A stretch of 11,555 bases of DNA, taken from assembly GCA_902984215.1 (NCBI GenBank), contig CADWAF010000705.1, positions 1 to 11,555 of the forward strand, written 5' to 3'. Each line of letters opens with the position of its first letter. The stretch's first letter is position 1. Both the position numbers and the translations under genes were made by a program. Shown one piece after another: positions 1 to 6,366 of the stretch. The notes below the pieces were generated by a model that was given only the letters and a program-made list of their open reading frames with translations, searched no databases and was not told the origin of the DNA. This DNA comes from Willaertia magna. Lineage: Eukaryota > Heterolobosea > Eutetramitea > Acrasida > Naegleriidae.

Positions 1-2
1 TT

Positions 3-730
3 TCTTTTGTTAAGAAATTGTCAAATAATTATTCATGCTCCTGTAATACTTTAAAACAACAAACAAATTTATCAAAATATTTAAATATAAATAATAATTT
101 CAAATATTATACTACATCTTTAATAAAACGTCAACAAAATAACAATTCCGATGAAGAAGAATACCCTAAACAACCAGGTCAACCAGAAGGTGCAAGACTT
201 TTAGATAAATATAATTTAATTCAATACGATCCGTAAGTATTTAAATTAATTAATATTAAAAACTTAATATCTTTTACAATAGTACAGTAATGTTTATCTC
301 AGGCTACGCTCAACGTTCTTTCTTTGTAGGTAACACTAGAATCTTCGGAAGTGCATTCTTCACAAAAACACAAGCCTTTATATGGGATGTTAGCCATCCA
401 GATGATATTACCATTGAAAGCCTTAGTTTTGCAGAATATCTAAATCCAACTCCTACCGTACTGATAGTAGGTACAGGACAAGGCTTAACAAAGTTGAGTC
501 CTGAAATTCATCAACATTTCCGAGATGTTGGTATTGTAATTGAAGAAATGAATTCAGTTGCAGCGATAGGTACATTTAATGTTTTAGTACAAGAAGGTAG
601 AGATGTTTGTTGTGCTTGTATCTCTTTAGAACCGGTTGAAGTAAAGAATTTAACGCCAGAAAAAACACCACAAATCTTTATGGAAATTAATGAGCAAGCT
701 GCTAAGAGACAAGTAAAACCAATCTTTTAA
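3..730 (+). CDS. ndufaf3: NADH:ubiquinone oxidoreductase (complex I) assembly factor NDUFAF3, 5'-partial
   Basis: Joined exons 3-232 and 283-730 give 225 residues in the window; the start codon lies left of the window, since the frame is open to the edge with no in-frame ATG. NDUFAF3 is a mitochondrial DUF498/Mth938-fold protein that works with NDUFAF4 in early assembly of the complex I Q-module (family knowledge). Seen here: a basic, Asn/Ser-rich N-terminal stretch of about 60 residues, compatible with a mitochondrial presequence, then the conserved domain from about residue 78. It has the family hallmarks of a YGxxxF-type opening strand (motif SGYAQRSFFVGNTRIFG), VGTGQGLTKLSPE at about 139-151, and GTFNVLVQEGR at about 173-183. 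The exon join restores a continuous domain and is required, because the downstream ATG at 290 would cut into the first strand. The C-terminal tail of about 35 residues is not diagnostic. It converges with PSMD5, with 43 bases between the stop codons. The family call is strong; organelle targeting is inferred. Confidence 0.88.
233..282 (+). other. Spliceosomal intron of ndufaf3 (50 bases)
   Basis: The donor is GTAAGTAT at 233 and the acceptor is ACAATAG ending at 282. Exon 1 ends with two bases of a proline codon (CC) and exon 2 supplies T, so the intron is phase 2. Of the nearby AG dinucleotides, only the one at 281-282 keeps the frame; the AG at 286-287 does not. Without splicing, the frame stops at 234-236. 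Confidence 0.9.
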
Positions 731-773
731 TTGATTTGTTTAATAATTTATTTATTTAATTTTTGCACATTTA
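731..773. promoter_or_regulatory. Shared 3' region between convergent ndufaf3 and psmd5
   Basis: Only 43 bases separate the two stop codons. The stretch is T/A-rich with repeated TTTATT, which reads as AATAAA on the minus strand, and TAATAA on the plus strand. It can supply cleavage/polyadenylation signals in both directions, so the 3' UTRs of the two mRNAs probably overlap. This is inferred from sequence only. Confidence 0.45.
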
Positions 774-2408
774 TTAATCTACGTATTGACTCGCAACCAC
801 AGCTTGAGCTTCTTCCATAACGTCTGCAACATAAGGTCCCCTAAGTAAATAAGTCTTTAAATCAATAATATTCTTACTATCTACATTAGCAATATTAGGG
901 AAATGATGTAATGTTTGATATAAAACTTGAACTACCATAAACTTCCATTCTCTTGTTTCTTTATCTGGTTCAGTTGTCCTATTTGTAATGAAATCGAAAA
1001 ATCCTGGATAATTATTGATATGGTCACGAATTAAATGTATTCTAGTTGACATTCCTTTTAATACATGGTATAATGCACATCTAGTTTCTGGGAATGGTTC
1101 TTTTAATGAGTACATTAGATAATTCATTAAATAACTATTAGAGATATTTAAATTTGAATTATTTGTTAAATCTACACGTTTACGTAATACATTATTTTCT
1201 AATTGACCAACAAATTGATCTATGTCTTCATCTGTTAATTTATTGGATTCTAAAAGGGATCCAAATCCATGAAGAAATGCTCTTCTTAATTGATCATTTA
1301 AAGAGTCAACTAAAAAACTTAAATACTTTACACAATGTTTTGAATTCTCCAATAAAACTTGTTGAAATACCTTTCTTGATCCTTTACATAATGTGGCAAT
1401 CACTGTAACTGCAACAATTTGAGTTTCTTTTTGATTTGTATTTGATAAATCTTCATCAAATAACTTATCTATAATAACTTTAGGGATAATCATATCATCA
1501 TTATTTTCAAAGAATAAATCTTCCTTTTTATCTGATAAATCAGCAATTAATTGTAAAATAAAAGAATAAATAATTGTATCTTCAATATTTTGTAAAAGAA
1601 TATCAATTAACATTTTAAAACCACCTTCTTTTGATAAATAATTTATTCCACGATTTTCAAAACTACTTAAACTAAATAATTTAAATATTTCTAAATAATT
1701 TAATAAAACTAAAATATCATTCTTATTTTCATTTAATTCATTTATAAAATAATTAAATATTTTATTCTCAATAATTAAATTAAATGCTCTTTCTGATTTT
1801 CCACTAATTTTTGACATTAATTCATAAACTCTAAATTTATAAATTTCATTTTTATTTTTTAATAAATTTAATAAAGGTTCTAAAAATAAATTTTTATATT
1901 CAATAAAAAAATTATTTAAACCTTCTTCATTTCCACAAATATTATTAATAATTATATCATTTACAATTTTTACAACAGAAATCTCATCATCTATCATCCC
2001 TCTATTTAAAATCTCTGCAAATGTTTCAGGTTTACTAAAAATTACATTAAATTTACATCTTTTAATCTGATTCATAACTAATCTTCTAACATGTTCAAAT
2101 GGATGTTGATATCCTTTCAATAAAAACTCAAAAACAATATTATCTTTTAAGATTGAATATTCAACATTTACTTCTTGAATTAATTTACTAAAAACTGAAA
2201 CGATTAGATTTAATTGTAAATGTGAAGTGGTATCGAAACATGGTAGAAAGGTAGTGATTGGTATTTGATTTAAAATTTGATTAATTCTTTCTTTTTCTTC
2301 TTTTAAATCACCTTGTTGAAGTAAATAGGCTTGTAAGTTTTGTAAGGCTTTAATGATGAAAGCGCTTTTCCCACTTTCAAGCCAATCTTTAGTTTGTTGT
2401 ACGTTCAT
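774..2408 (-). CDS. psmd5: 26S proteasome non-ATPase regulatory subunit 5 (PSMD5/S5b, Hsm3-type base assembly chaperone)
   Basis: Single-exon ORF of 544 residues; human PSMD5 is about 504. PSMD5 is a HEAT/ARM-repeat chaperone that binds the Rpt1 (PSMC2) ATPase during assembly of the proteasome base and is absent from the mature 26S particle (family knowledge). Recognised motifs: KFRVYELMSKIS at 191-202, matching the family RYRVYEL helix; EPFPETRCALYHVLKGM at 437-453; YPGFFDFITNR at 467-477; and the conserved end LKTYLLRGPY at 517-526. The body is all-helical, leucine/isoleucine-rich repeats with no membrane segment or signal peptide. The ATG at 2408 has an A-rich context (AAAGAAAAAAAATG) typical of AT-rich amoebae. 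The 5' edge is odd: the neighbouring tandem duplication begins 14 bases upstream of this ATG, so the promoter must lie inside duplicated DNA. The central helices are Asn/Ile/Lys-rich and diverge most. Identity is well supported by the ordered C-terminal motifs. Confidence 0.9.
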   Translation of the reverse strand: MNVQQTKDWLESGKSAFIIKALQNLQAYLLQQGDLKEEKERINQILNQIPITTFLPCFDTTSHLQLNLIVSVFSKLIQEVNVEYSILKDNIVFEFLLKGYQHPFEHVRRLVMNQIKRCKFNVIFSKPETFAEILNRGMIDDEISVVKIVNDIIINNICGNEEGLNNFFIEYKNLFLEPLLNLLKNKNEIYKFRVYELMSKISGKSERAFNLIIENKIFNYFINELNENKNDILVLLNYLEIFKLFSLSSFENRGINYLSKEGGFKMLIDILLQNIEDTIIYSFILQLIADLSDKKEDLFFENNDDMIIPKVIIDKLFDEDLSNTNQKETQIVAVTVIATLCKGSRKVFQQVLLENSKHCVKYLSFLVDSLNDQLRRAFLHGFGSLLESNKLTDEDIDQFVGQLENNVLRKRVDLTNNSNLNISNSYLMNYLMYSLKEPFPETRCALYHVLKGMSTRIHLIRDHINNYPGFFDFITNRTTEPDKETREWKFMVVQVLYQTLHHFPNIANVDSKNIIDLKTYLLRGPYVADVMEEAQAVVASQYVD

Positions 2409-2502
2409 TTTTTTTCTTTAAAAAGAGGATGAAACTTTTGAAATAATTATTTCTATTTATAGCAAGCCTTTATTTATTATTGTTAATGAAGATACATTGA
2501 AA
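2409..2502. promoter_or_regulatory. Head-to-head gap between psmd5 and small ORF A
   Basis: These 94 bases separate the psmd5 start (minus strand) from the first in-frame ATG of ORF A (plus strand). They begin with an A/T-rich run (2409-2421) that is unique to this copy. From 2422 on they match 3565-3645 closely. Any psmd5 promoter here is therefore shared with, or derived from, the duplicated unit. No TATA box or oligo-T signal stands out against the AT-rich background. Confidence 0.4.
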
Positions 2503-2796
2503 ATGGAGCTTAATTTTGTAAACGCTTTAGTTGACAAAATTTTAAAAGTAAATGAGGAGGAATTGCAAAATTTAATAATTGAAAATTACAAATACAAGTT
2601 AGACGAAGAGACAAAAGATTTGTATGAATCTACTTTACAATCTTTTATTGTGGGTTATTTATTTTATTTATTTAAAATATTCCATAAAAAAGTTAATAAA
2701 AACGATACAGTTGTAAGAGTGATGGAGAGTGTTTATGAATTTTTGAAAATTACAAAAATTTTATATAGATTTCCAGATGAAGAGGAAAATGAATAA
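2503..2796 (+). CDS. Small hypothetical protein, ORF A of the duplicated unit (unrecognised)
   Basis: From the first in-frame ATG it encodes 97 residues: a charged, helix-prone protein rich in Lys, Glu, Leu and Ile. It has one hydrophobic patch (QSFIVGYLFYLFKIFH, about residues 45-60) and an acidic end (FPDEEENE). I do not recognise the family. The same frame is open upstream to a TAA at 2419-2421, and that part (2422-2502) is conserved in the partner copy at 3565-3645, so the ATG used here may not be the ancestral start; the gene may have lost 5' exons or lie in remnant DNA. Its copy 1143 bases downstream keeps the frame but has GTG where this one has ATG. Most differences between copies change the amino acid, which argues for weak protein constraint. 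It ends 14 bases before the RCC1 remnant on the opposite strand. It could be a real small gene or a degraded one. Confidence 0.45.
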   Translation: MELNFVNALVDKILKVNEEELQNLIIENYKYKLDEETKDLYESTLQSFIVGYLFYLFKIFHKKVNKNDTVVRVMESVYEFLKITKILYRFPDEEENE

Positions 2797-2810
2797 AACT
2801 GATAATAACT

Positions 2811-3564
2811 TTACAAATTTACTATTATATCAACAAAATGGTTCAATTTTTGTAAACATTGTAATCCTAATAAATTTTCATCTCTTATTTCATTTATCTG
2901 ATATTCATTAGAATAAATGTAAAAAGATAAATGTCTCATCAAAATTGGGAAAAAGAACCTTTCTTTATAATTAAAATATTTTCTAAATCGTGATAAATCA
3001 AAATTACAAAGTTGAGTATCTATTCCCAAAAAACCGTTTGAACCACATACATAAACATTATTATTATTTGTACTAATCATATTAAAATCATTAAAACAAT
3101 CGTAAATATTATTAATAAACTCTCCTTCTATATTGTCAATTACAATTTTTGTAAAAATATTTCTGTTTTTATTGTCACCAATACCTAACGAACCGACTAA
3201 ATTATTTCCGCAAGTATAAACTTCATAGTAGTTTGTTAAAATTAAAGAATTAAACATTGAAGTTGAAATTTTAATTATTTTAAAAGGAAAATTTAAATCC
3301 GTTAATTTATATCTATTTAAATCATCACCTAAACCAAGTTGACCGTAAAAATTATATCCTGAAACGAAAACTCTTCCATTTTTATCTAAAAATAATGCAT
3401 GCCACAACATACAACTTATATCTTTAATTTTTAAATCTTCAATTAATGTTATTTCGTGCACTTTTTTTCCTAAACCAAGTTGACCATGTTTATTGTCCCC
3501 TATGCCATAAATAGATTTATCAGTTACAATAAATAAATAATTTTTCACTTTTTTTGCACCAAAT
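2811..3564 (-). pseudogene. RCC1-repeat protein, 5'-deleted copy of the 3958-5115 gene
   Basis: The reading frame matches the right-hand RCC1 gene from the third visible blade to the C-terminus, with about 97-98% base identity by eye. It retains YGIGDNKHGQLGLG, SGYNFYGQLGLGDD, CGNNLVGSLGIGDN and CGSNGFLGID, and the end HFVDIIVNL. Relative to the intact copy, 417 bases are missing: bases 4702-5118 have no counterpart, and the junction falls at a T-run (3540-3546). The loss removes the start codon and the first two blades. It is a multiple of three, so the frame stays open and even continues antisense through ORF B, but the first in-frame ATG is at 3410-3408, inside a blade. A 12-base gap also removes four residues (RNFN in the partner) after GKKVH. 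At best an ATG-started product of about 199 residues with three blades could form, too few to close an RCC1 propeller. Pseudogene status is inferred from these losses, not from any frameshift. Confidence 0.82.
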
Positions 3565-3936
3565 AAAGAGGATGAAACTTTTGAAATATTTATTTCTATT
3601 TGTGGCAAAGTTTTATTTATTATTGTTAATGAAGATACATTAAAAGTGGAGCTTAATTTAGTAAACGCTTTAGTTGACAAAATTTTTAAAGTAAATAAGG
3701 AGGAATTGCAAAATTTAATAATTAAAAAGTACAAATACAAGTTAGACGAAGAAACTAAATTGTATGAATCTACTTTACAATCTTTTATTGTGGGTTATTT
3801 ATTTTATTTATTTAAAGTATTCCATAAAAAAGTTTATAAAAACGATACAGGTGTAAGAGTGATGGAGAGTGTTTATGAAGTTTTGAAAATTACAAAAATT
3901 TTATATAGATTTCCAGATGAAGAAGAAAATGAATAA
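3565..3936 (+). pseudogene. Small ORF B, start-less copy of ORF A
   Basis: An open frame from just after TAA 3538-3540 to TAA 3934-3936, homologous to ORF A over its whole length. At the position of the ORF A start codon this copy has GTG (3646-3648), and the first in-frame ATG is at 3862, leaving only 24 codons. A one-codon deletion (an Asp in ORF A after DEETK) keeps the frame. Substitutions such as E/K, EN/KK, N/Y, V/G and F/V mostly change the residue, while few are silent. It ends 21 bases before the stop of the intact RCC1 gene on the other strand. If the true start lies in a lost or unseen upstream exon, both copies would be remnants; if ORF A is a real gene, this one is its broken paralogue. 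Confidence 0.6.
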
Positions 3937-3957
3937 ACTAATAATAACTTAAATACT

Positions 3958-5115
3958 TTACAACTTTACTATTATATCAACAAAATGGTTCAATTTTTGT
4001 AAACATTGTAATCCCAATAAATTTTCATCTCTTATTTCATTTACCTGATATTCATTAGAATAAATATTAAAAGATAAATGTCTCATCAAAATTGGGAAAA
4101 AGAACCTTTCTTTATAATTAAAATATTTTCTAAATCGTGATAAATCAACATTACAAAGTTGAGTATCTATTCCCAAAAAACCGTTTGAACCACATACATA
4201 AACATTATTATTATTTGTACTAATCATATTAAAATCATTAAAACAATCGTAAATATTATTAACAAACTCTCCTTCTAAATTATCAATTACAATTTTTGTA
4301 AAAATACTTCTGTTTTTATTGTCACCAAGACCTAACGAACCTACTAAATTATGTCCACAAGTATAAACTTCATAGTAGTTTGTTAAAATTAAAGAATTAA
4401 ACATTGAAGTTGAAATTTTAATTATTTTAAAAGGAAAATTTAAATCCGTTAATTTATATCTATTGAAATCATCACCTAAACCAAGTTGACCGTAAAAATT
4501 ATATCCTGAAACGAAAACTCTTCCATTTTTATCTAAAAATAATGCATGCCACAACATACAACTTATATCTTTAATTTTTAAATCTTCAATTAATGTTATT
4601 TCGTTAAAATTTCTATGCACTTTTTTTCCTAAACCAAGTTGACCATGTTTATTGTCACCTATGCCATAAATAGATTTATCAGTTACAATAAATAAATAAT
4701 TATCTCCACATTTAATTAAATTAATTTTTTCTAAAATCTTAATACCACCCATTTTCATAAAAGAACTACTCTTGGCTGTTCCAAATTTTCCAGAAATAAA
4801 AAATTCATTATCTGTGTTTACAATAATTGTAAAAAAATCAGAGCTAGCCAAATGAATAATTTTTCCAAAATTAAAATCAATTTTCTTAAGTGTACTTTCA
4901 TTCGCAACCTTGTCTTCACTTCCATCCAACCCTAATTGTCCAAAATGGTTTGTACCATAAACAAATACTTCATTATTGTTAGTCAAAAAAATAAAATGAT
5001 TTCTTCTAAAAGAAATTAATTGAATAATATTGTCTTGTAAATCTTCTATTTTCTCTAACTTTAGATTTTTCCCATCCTCTGCTTGATGAAACACATGCAC
5101 CTTAAACATCTGCAT
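3958..5115 (-). CDS. RCC1-repeat (regulator of chromosome condensation-like) beta-propeller protein
   Basis: 385 residues from ATG 5115 (AAAAAAATGCAGATG). The frame is open a little further upstream but has no earlier ATG before TAG. RCC1 repeats form seven-bladed propellers used for GTPase exchange (Ran) or as general protein-binding platforms. Visible repeats: YGTNHFGQLGL (53-63), a degenerate ISGKFG blade (about 107-112), YGIGDNKHGQLGLG (150-163), SGYNFYGQLGLGDD (203-216), CGHNLVGSLGLGDN (253-266) and CGSNGFLGID (308-317). That is six recognisable blades, so a seventh must be degenerate or built from both ends. The last 65 residues leave the repeat pattern and end in KLNHFVDIIVKL. Divergent blades and absence of a nuclear signal I can see make it a generic RCC1-like protein, not an obvious RanGEF. 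It has a partial paralogue in the left duplication unit. Only about 120 bases separate its start from the upstream countin-like stop, so its promoter is short. Confidence 0.82.
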   Translation of the reverse strand: MQMFKVHVFHQAEDGKNLKLEKIEDLQDNIIQLISFRRNHFIFLTNNNEVFVYGTNHFGQLGLDGSEDKVANESTLKKIDFNFGKIIHLASSDFFTIIVNTDNEFFISGKFGTAKSSSFMKMGGIKILEKINLIKCGDNYLFIVTDKSIYGIGDNKHGQLGLGKKVHRNFNEITLIEDLKIKDISCMLWHALFLDKNGRVFVSGYNFYGQLGLGDDFNRYKLTDLNFPFKIIKISTSMFNSLILTNYYEVYTCGHNLVGSLGLGDNKNRSIFTKIVIDNLEGEFVNNIYDCFNDFNMISTNNNNVYVCGSNGFLGIDTQLCNVDLSRFRKYFNYKERFFFPILMRHLSFNIYSNEYQVNEIRDENLLGLQCLQKLNHFVDIIVKL

Positions 5116-5235
5116 TTTTTTCACTTTTTTTGCACCAAATTTCAACTCGTACTAACAGATAAAAAGTTAAACAAAAAGTTCAATGATTTTCACAAAAGTC
5201 AATAAACATTACTGTTTTTAATTTTTATTTCAAAA
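5116..5235 (-). promoter_or_regulatory. Short upstream region of the RCC1 gene / 3' region of the countin-like gene
   Basis: These 120 bases lie between the stop codon of the countin-like gene and the ATG of the RCC1 gene, both on the minus strand. They must hold the polyadenylation signal of the first and the promoter and 5' UTR of the second. Bases 5119-5140 are also retained in the left unit, and the rest is unique. No clear motif is visible beyond A/T runs. Confidence 0.4.
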
Positions 5236-6096
5236 TTAATGAGTAACATTGAATAAAGCTGCAGATTCAGCTAAAACTCTAGAGTGTGGATGTTTACTAC
5301 CACATTCACCTTCACAAGCAGCAAAAGCAAACTTATATTGACCTGGGAACCAAATAACTTCATTTTGTTGATCATCTTCAACTCTAACATCAACCTTAAT
5401 TTCATAAGCACCAGGTGCAAATCCAGCTGGAACTAATTCTCCACCACTAATATCACCAGTAACTGGACCTTCAACACCATATTCTAATTCACCAGTACCA
5501 GTTTGGTTAAAGATTTGTAATTGAGTAATTGCAGTGAATTGTGATCCTTTTTGAACAACTTGTGGAATAACTCTAGAGTTAACGAAAGCTGCACATTGTG
5601 GGAGAGTACAATCATGGATTGGACAGATTCTTAATTCTTGACAAGCAAAGATAGCATCAAGATCTGCATTTTCAATAATTTTGATAAATTCAGTTACACC
5701 AAGATAATCACAGACCAAGTTACATGCCATAACAGTAAGTGATCCATAGGATTGTAAATAACCACATAATTTACCACATGAACCGATAACACCTGCGTTT
5801 AAGATAATGTTAACTAATTGATTGATTGTTTGATCTAATAAACTAATACATGTTGGACATAAATCAATACCACCCTTTGCTTTAACTTCATTAACTTGTT
5901 TTAATGGAGTAATAGTTGTTCTAAAGTATTTATTGTATTTCTTATTCTTTGGATTGTTTAAAATTCTTCTTTTAATATCATCCTTTAATTCTTGAATGTT
6001 TTTAAAAACCTTTCTGTTATCGCTTGCAGCTAATAAGAAAGGTGCAACGAAGAGTAAAGTTGCAACTAAACAGAGAACGATAAATGTTCCTTTCAT
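5236..6096 (-). CDS. Secreted saposin B-type protein, countin-like
   Basis: 286 residues. Residues 1-24 form a clear signal peptide (MKG start, hydrophobic core LCLVATLLFVAPFLLA), so the product is secreted or enters the endolysosomal system. A basic linker (25-75) leads to a saposin B-like domain at about 78-160: LCPTC (79-83), SCGKLCGYL (106-114), ACNLVCDYL (124-132), and CQELRIC (152-158), where the C-x5-C spacing fits the last two saposin cysteines. The extra pair C107/C111 or C125/C129 goes beyond the classic six. The C-terminal half (about 165-286) is beta-rich, with FNQTGTGELEYGVEG and a WFPGQYKFAFAACEGEC end. Dictyostelid countin-family proteins, part of the counting-factor system that limits group size, share this order of signal, saposin-B and beta-rich tail. 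I place it there on architecture and cysteine pattern, so subfamily function is not assured. Other saposin-like hydrolase cofactors or pore formers are alternatives. The ATG has A at -3 (TTTTACACAATG). Confidence 0.72.
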   Translation of the reverse strand: MKGTFIVLCLVATLLFVAPFLLAASDNRKVFKNIQELKDDIKRRILNNPKNKKYNKYFRTTITPLKQVNEVKAKGGIDLCPTCISLLDQTINQLVNIILNAGVIGSCGKLCGYLQSYGSLTVMACNLVCDYLGVTEFIKIIENADLDAIFACQELRICPIHDCTLPQCAAFVNSRVIPQVVQKGSQFTAITQLQIFNQTGTGELEYGVEGPVTGDISGGELVPAGFAPGAYEIKVDVRVEDDQQNEVIWFPGQYKFAFAACEGECGSKHPHSRVLAESAALFNVTH

Positions 6097-6129
6097 TGTG
6101 TAAAATTTGTTTATTTTTTTAGAGCTGGT

Positions 6130-6178
6130 AAAACAGTTGATCTTTGATTTTGTCCTTTTATTGTGGAAAACAGTTGAT
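6130..6178. repeat. 12-base direct repeat AAAACAGTTGAT, two copies 37 bases apart
   Basis: Exact copies at 6130-6141 and 6167-6178, 34 to 82 bases upstream of the countin-like ATG. Each contains CAGTTG (CAACTG on the coding strand), an E-box-like hexamer. An exact duplicate this long in a 270-base region suggests a transcription-factor site, but no known factor is assigned. Confidence 0.5.
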
Positions 6179-6219
6179 TTTTTACAATGTCATTGTGTGA
6201 ATCGATTGGATAGTATTCA

Positions 6220-6339
6220 ATGCTAACCTTATTAACGCGAGAAATTCATTTAGGAGAATTTTACTGTGGTTTTTATGGCGGGTTTCATCAGGTAAATAAA
6301 GTGATGGGTTTTATTGAGTTACATGATGTAATTTACTAA
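6220..6339 (+). CDS. Possible 39-residue small ORF in the countin-like upstream region
   Basis: ATG at 6220-6222 to TAA at 6337-6339 with no interruption; an in-frame TAG lies at 6211-6213. The peptide is MLTLLTREIH-initial with an aromatic/glycine patch FYCGFYGGFH (about 14-23). I do not recognise it. It runs antisense through the presumed promoter of the countin-like gene. Its codons include GGC, GGG and ACG, unusual for non-coding DNA here. CAG followed by GTAAAT at 6289-6294 could also make it an unannotated exon. Chance occurrence is quite possible at this length. Confidence 0.2.
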   Translation: MLTLLTREIHLGEFYCGFYGGFHQVNKVMGFIELHDVIY

Positions 6340-6366
6340 CTGTGTTATTTTATTGTTGTGATTTAT

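Larger units (their letters stand above)
2422..3564. repeat. Tandem duplication, left unit (1143 bases)
   Basis: The left unit of a head-to-tail pair. It starts at AAAGAGGATGAAAC (2422) and ends at GCACCAAAT (3564); the right unit begins with the same start motif at 3565 and ends with the same GCACCAAAT at 5140. The two abut with no spacer. By eye, the small-ORF part is about 94-95% identical and the RCC1 part about 97-98%. This unit is 433 bases shorter than its partner, mostly from one 417-base deletion in the RCC1 gene plus a 12-base indel. Confidence 0.93.
3565..5140. repeat. Tandem duplication, right unit (1576 bases)
   Basis: The right unit of the head-to-tail pair, holding decayed ORF B and the intact RCC1 gene in the same tail-to-tail arrangement as the left unit. 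Homology with the left unit stops at base 5140: after GCACCAAAT the sequence here is TTCAACTCG, whereas the left unit runs straight into the next repeat. The full-length RCC1 gene suggests this unit preserves the ancestral layout on that side. Confidence 0.93.
6097..6366 (-). promoter_or_regulatory. Upstream region of the countin-like gene
   Basis: 270 bases between the permease stop and the countin-like ATG. The stretch is clearly richer in G and C than the desert at the right end of the window. It contains a 12-base direct repeat (6130-6141 and 6167-6178), a GGCGGG patch (6278-6283) and an ACGCGA patch (6235-6240). The repeat and GC patches are the likeliest regulatory elements for the minus-strand gene. 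A 39-codon plus-strand ORF also lies here and is listed separately. Confidence 0.45.

Noticed and set aside
283..292. Alternative start of NDUFAF3 at ATG 290
   Set aside because: Conserved strand residues precede it, and a canonical intron links it in frame to exon 1.
1154..1408. Plus-strand ORF of 84 codons opposite psmd5
   Set aside because: It lies entirely inside the well-supported psmd5 gene on the other strand and has no recognisable features; it is an antisense shadow.
2503..2796. Small ORF A as a BTB domain detached from the RCC1 gene
   Set aside because: It is on the opposite strand and lacks the BTB H-K-x-x-L core; helix content alone is not enough.
3565..3740. N-terminal 60 residues of a possible longer minus-strand RCC1 protein in the left unit
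   Set aside because: This stretch is antisense to small ORF B and absent from the intact RCC1 copy; the frame opens at TTG with no ATG. It is an artefact of an in-frame deletion next to an open antisense frame.
5116..5145. RCC1 gene start at TTG 5145
   Set aside because: A non-ATG start is unlikely in this nuclear genome; the ATG at 5115 with an A-rich context is preferred. An upstream exon cannot be excluded.
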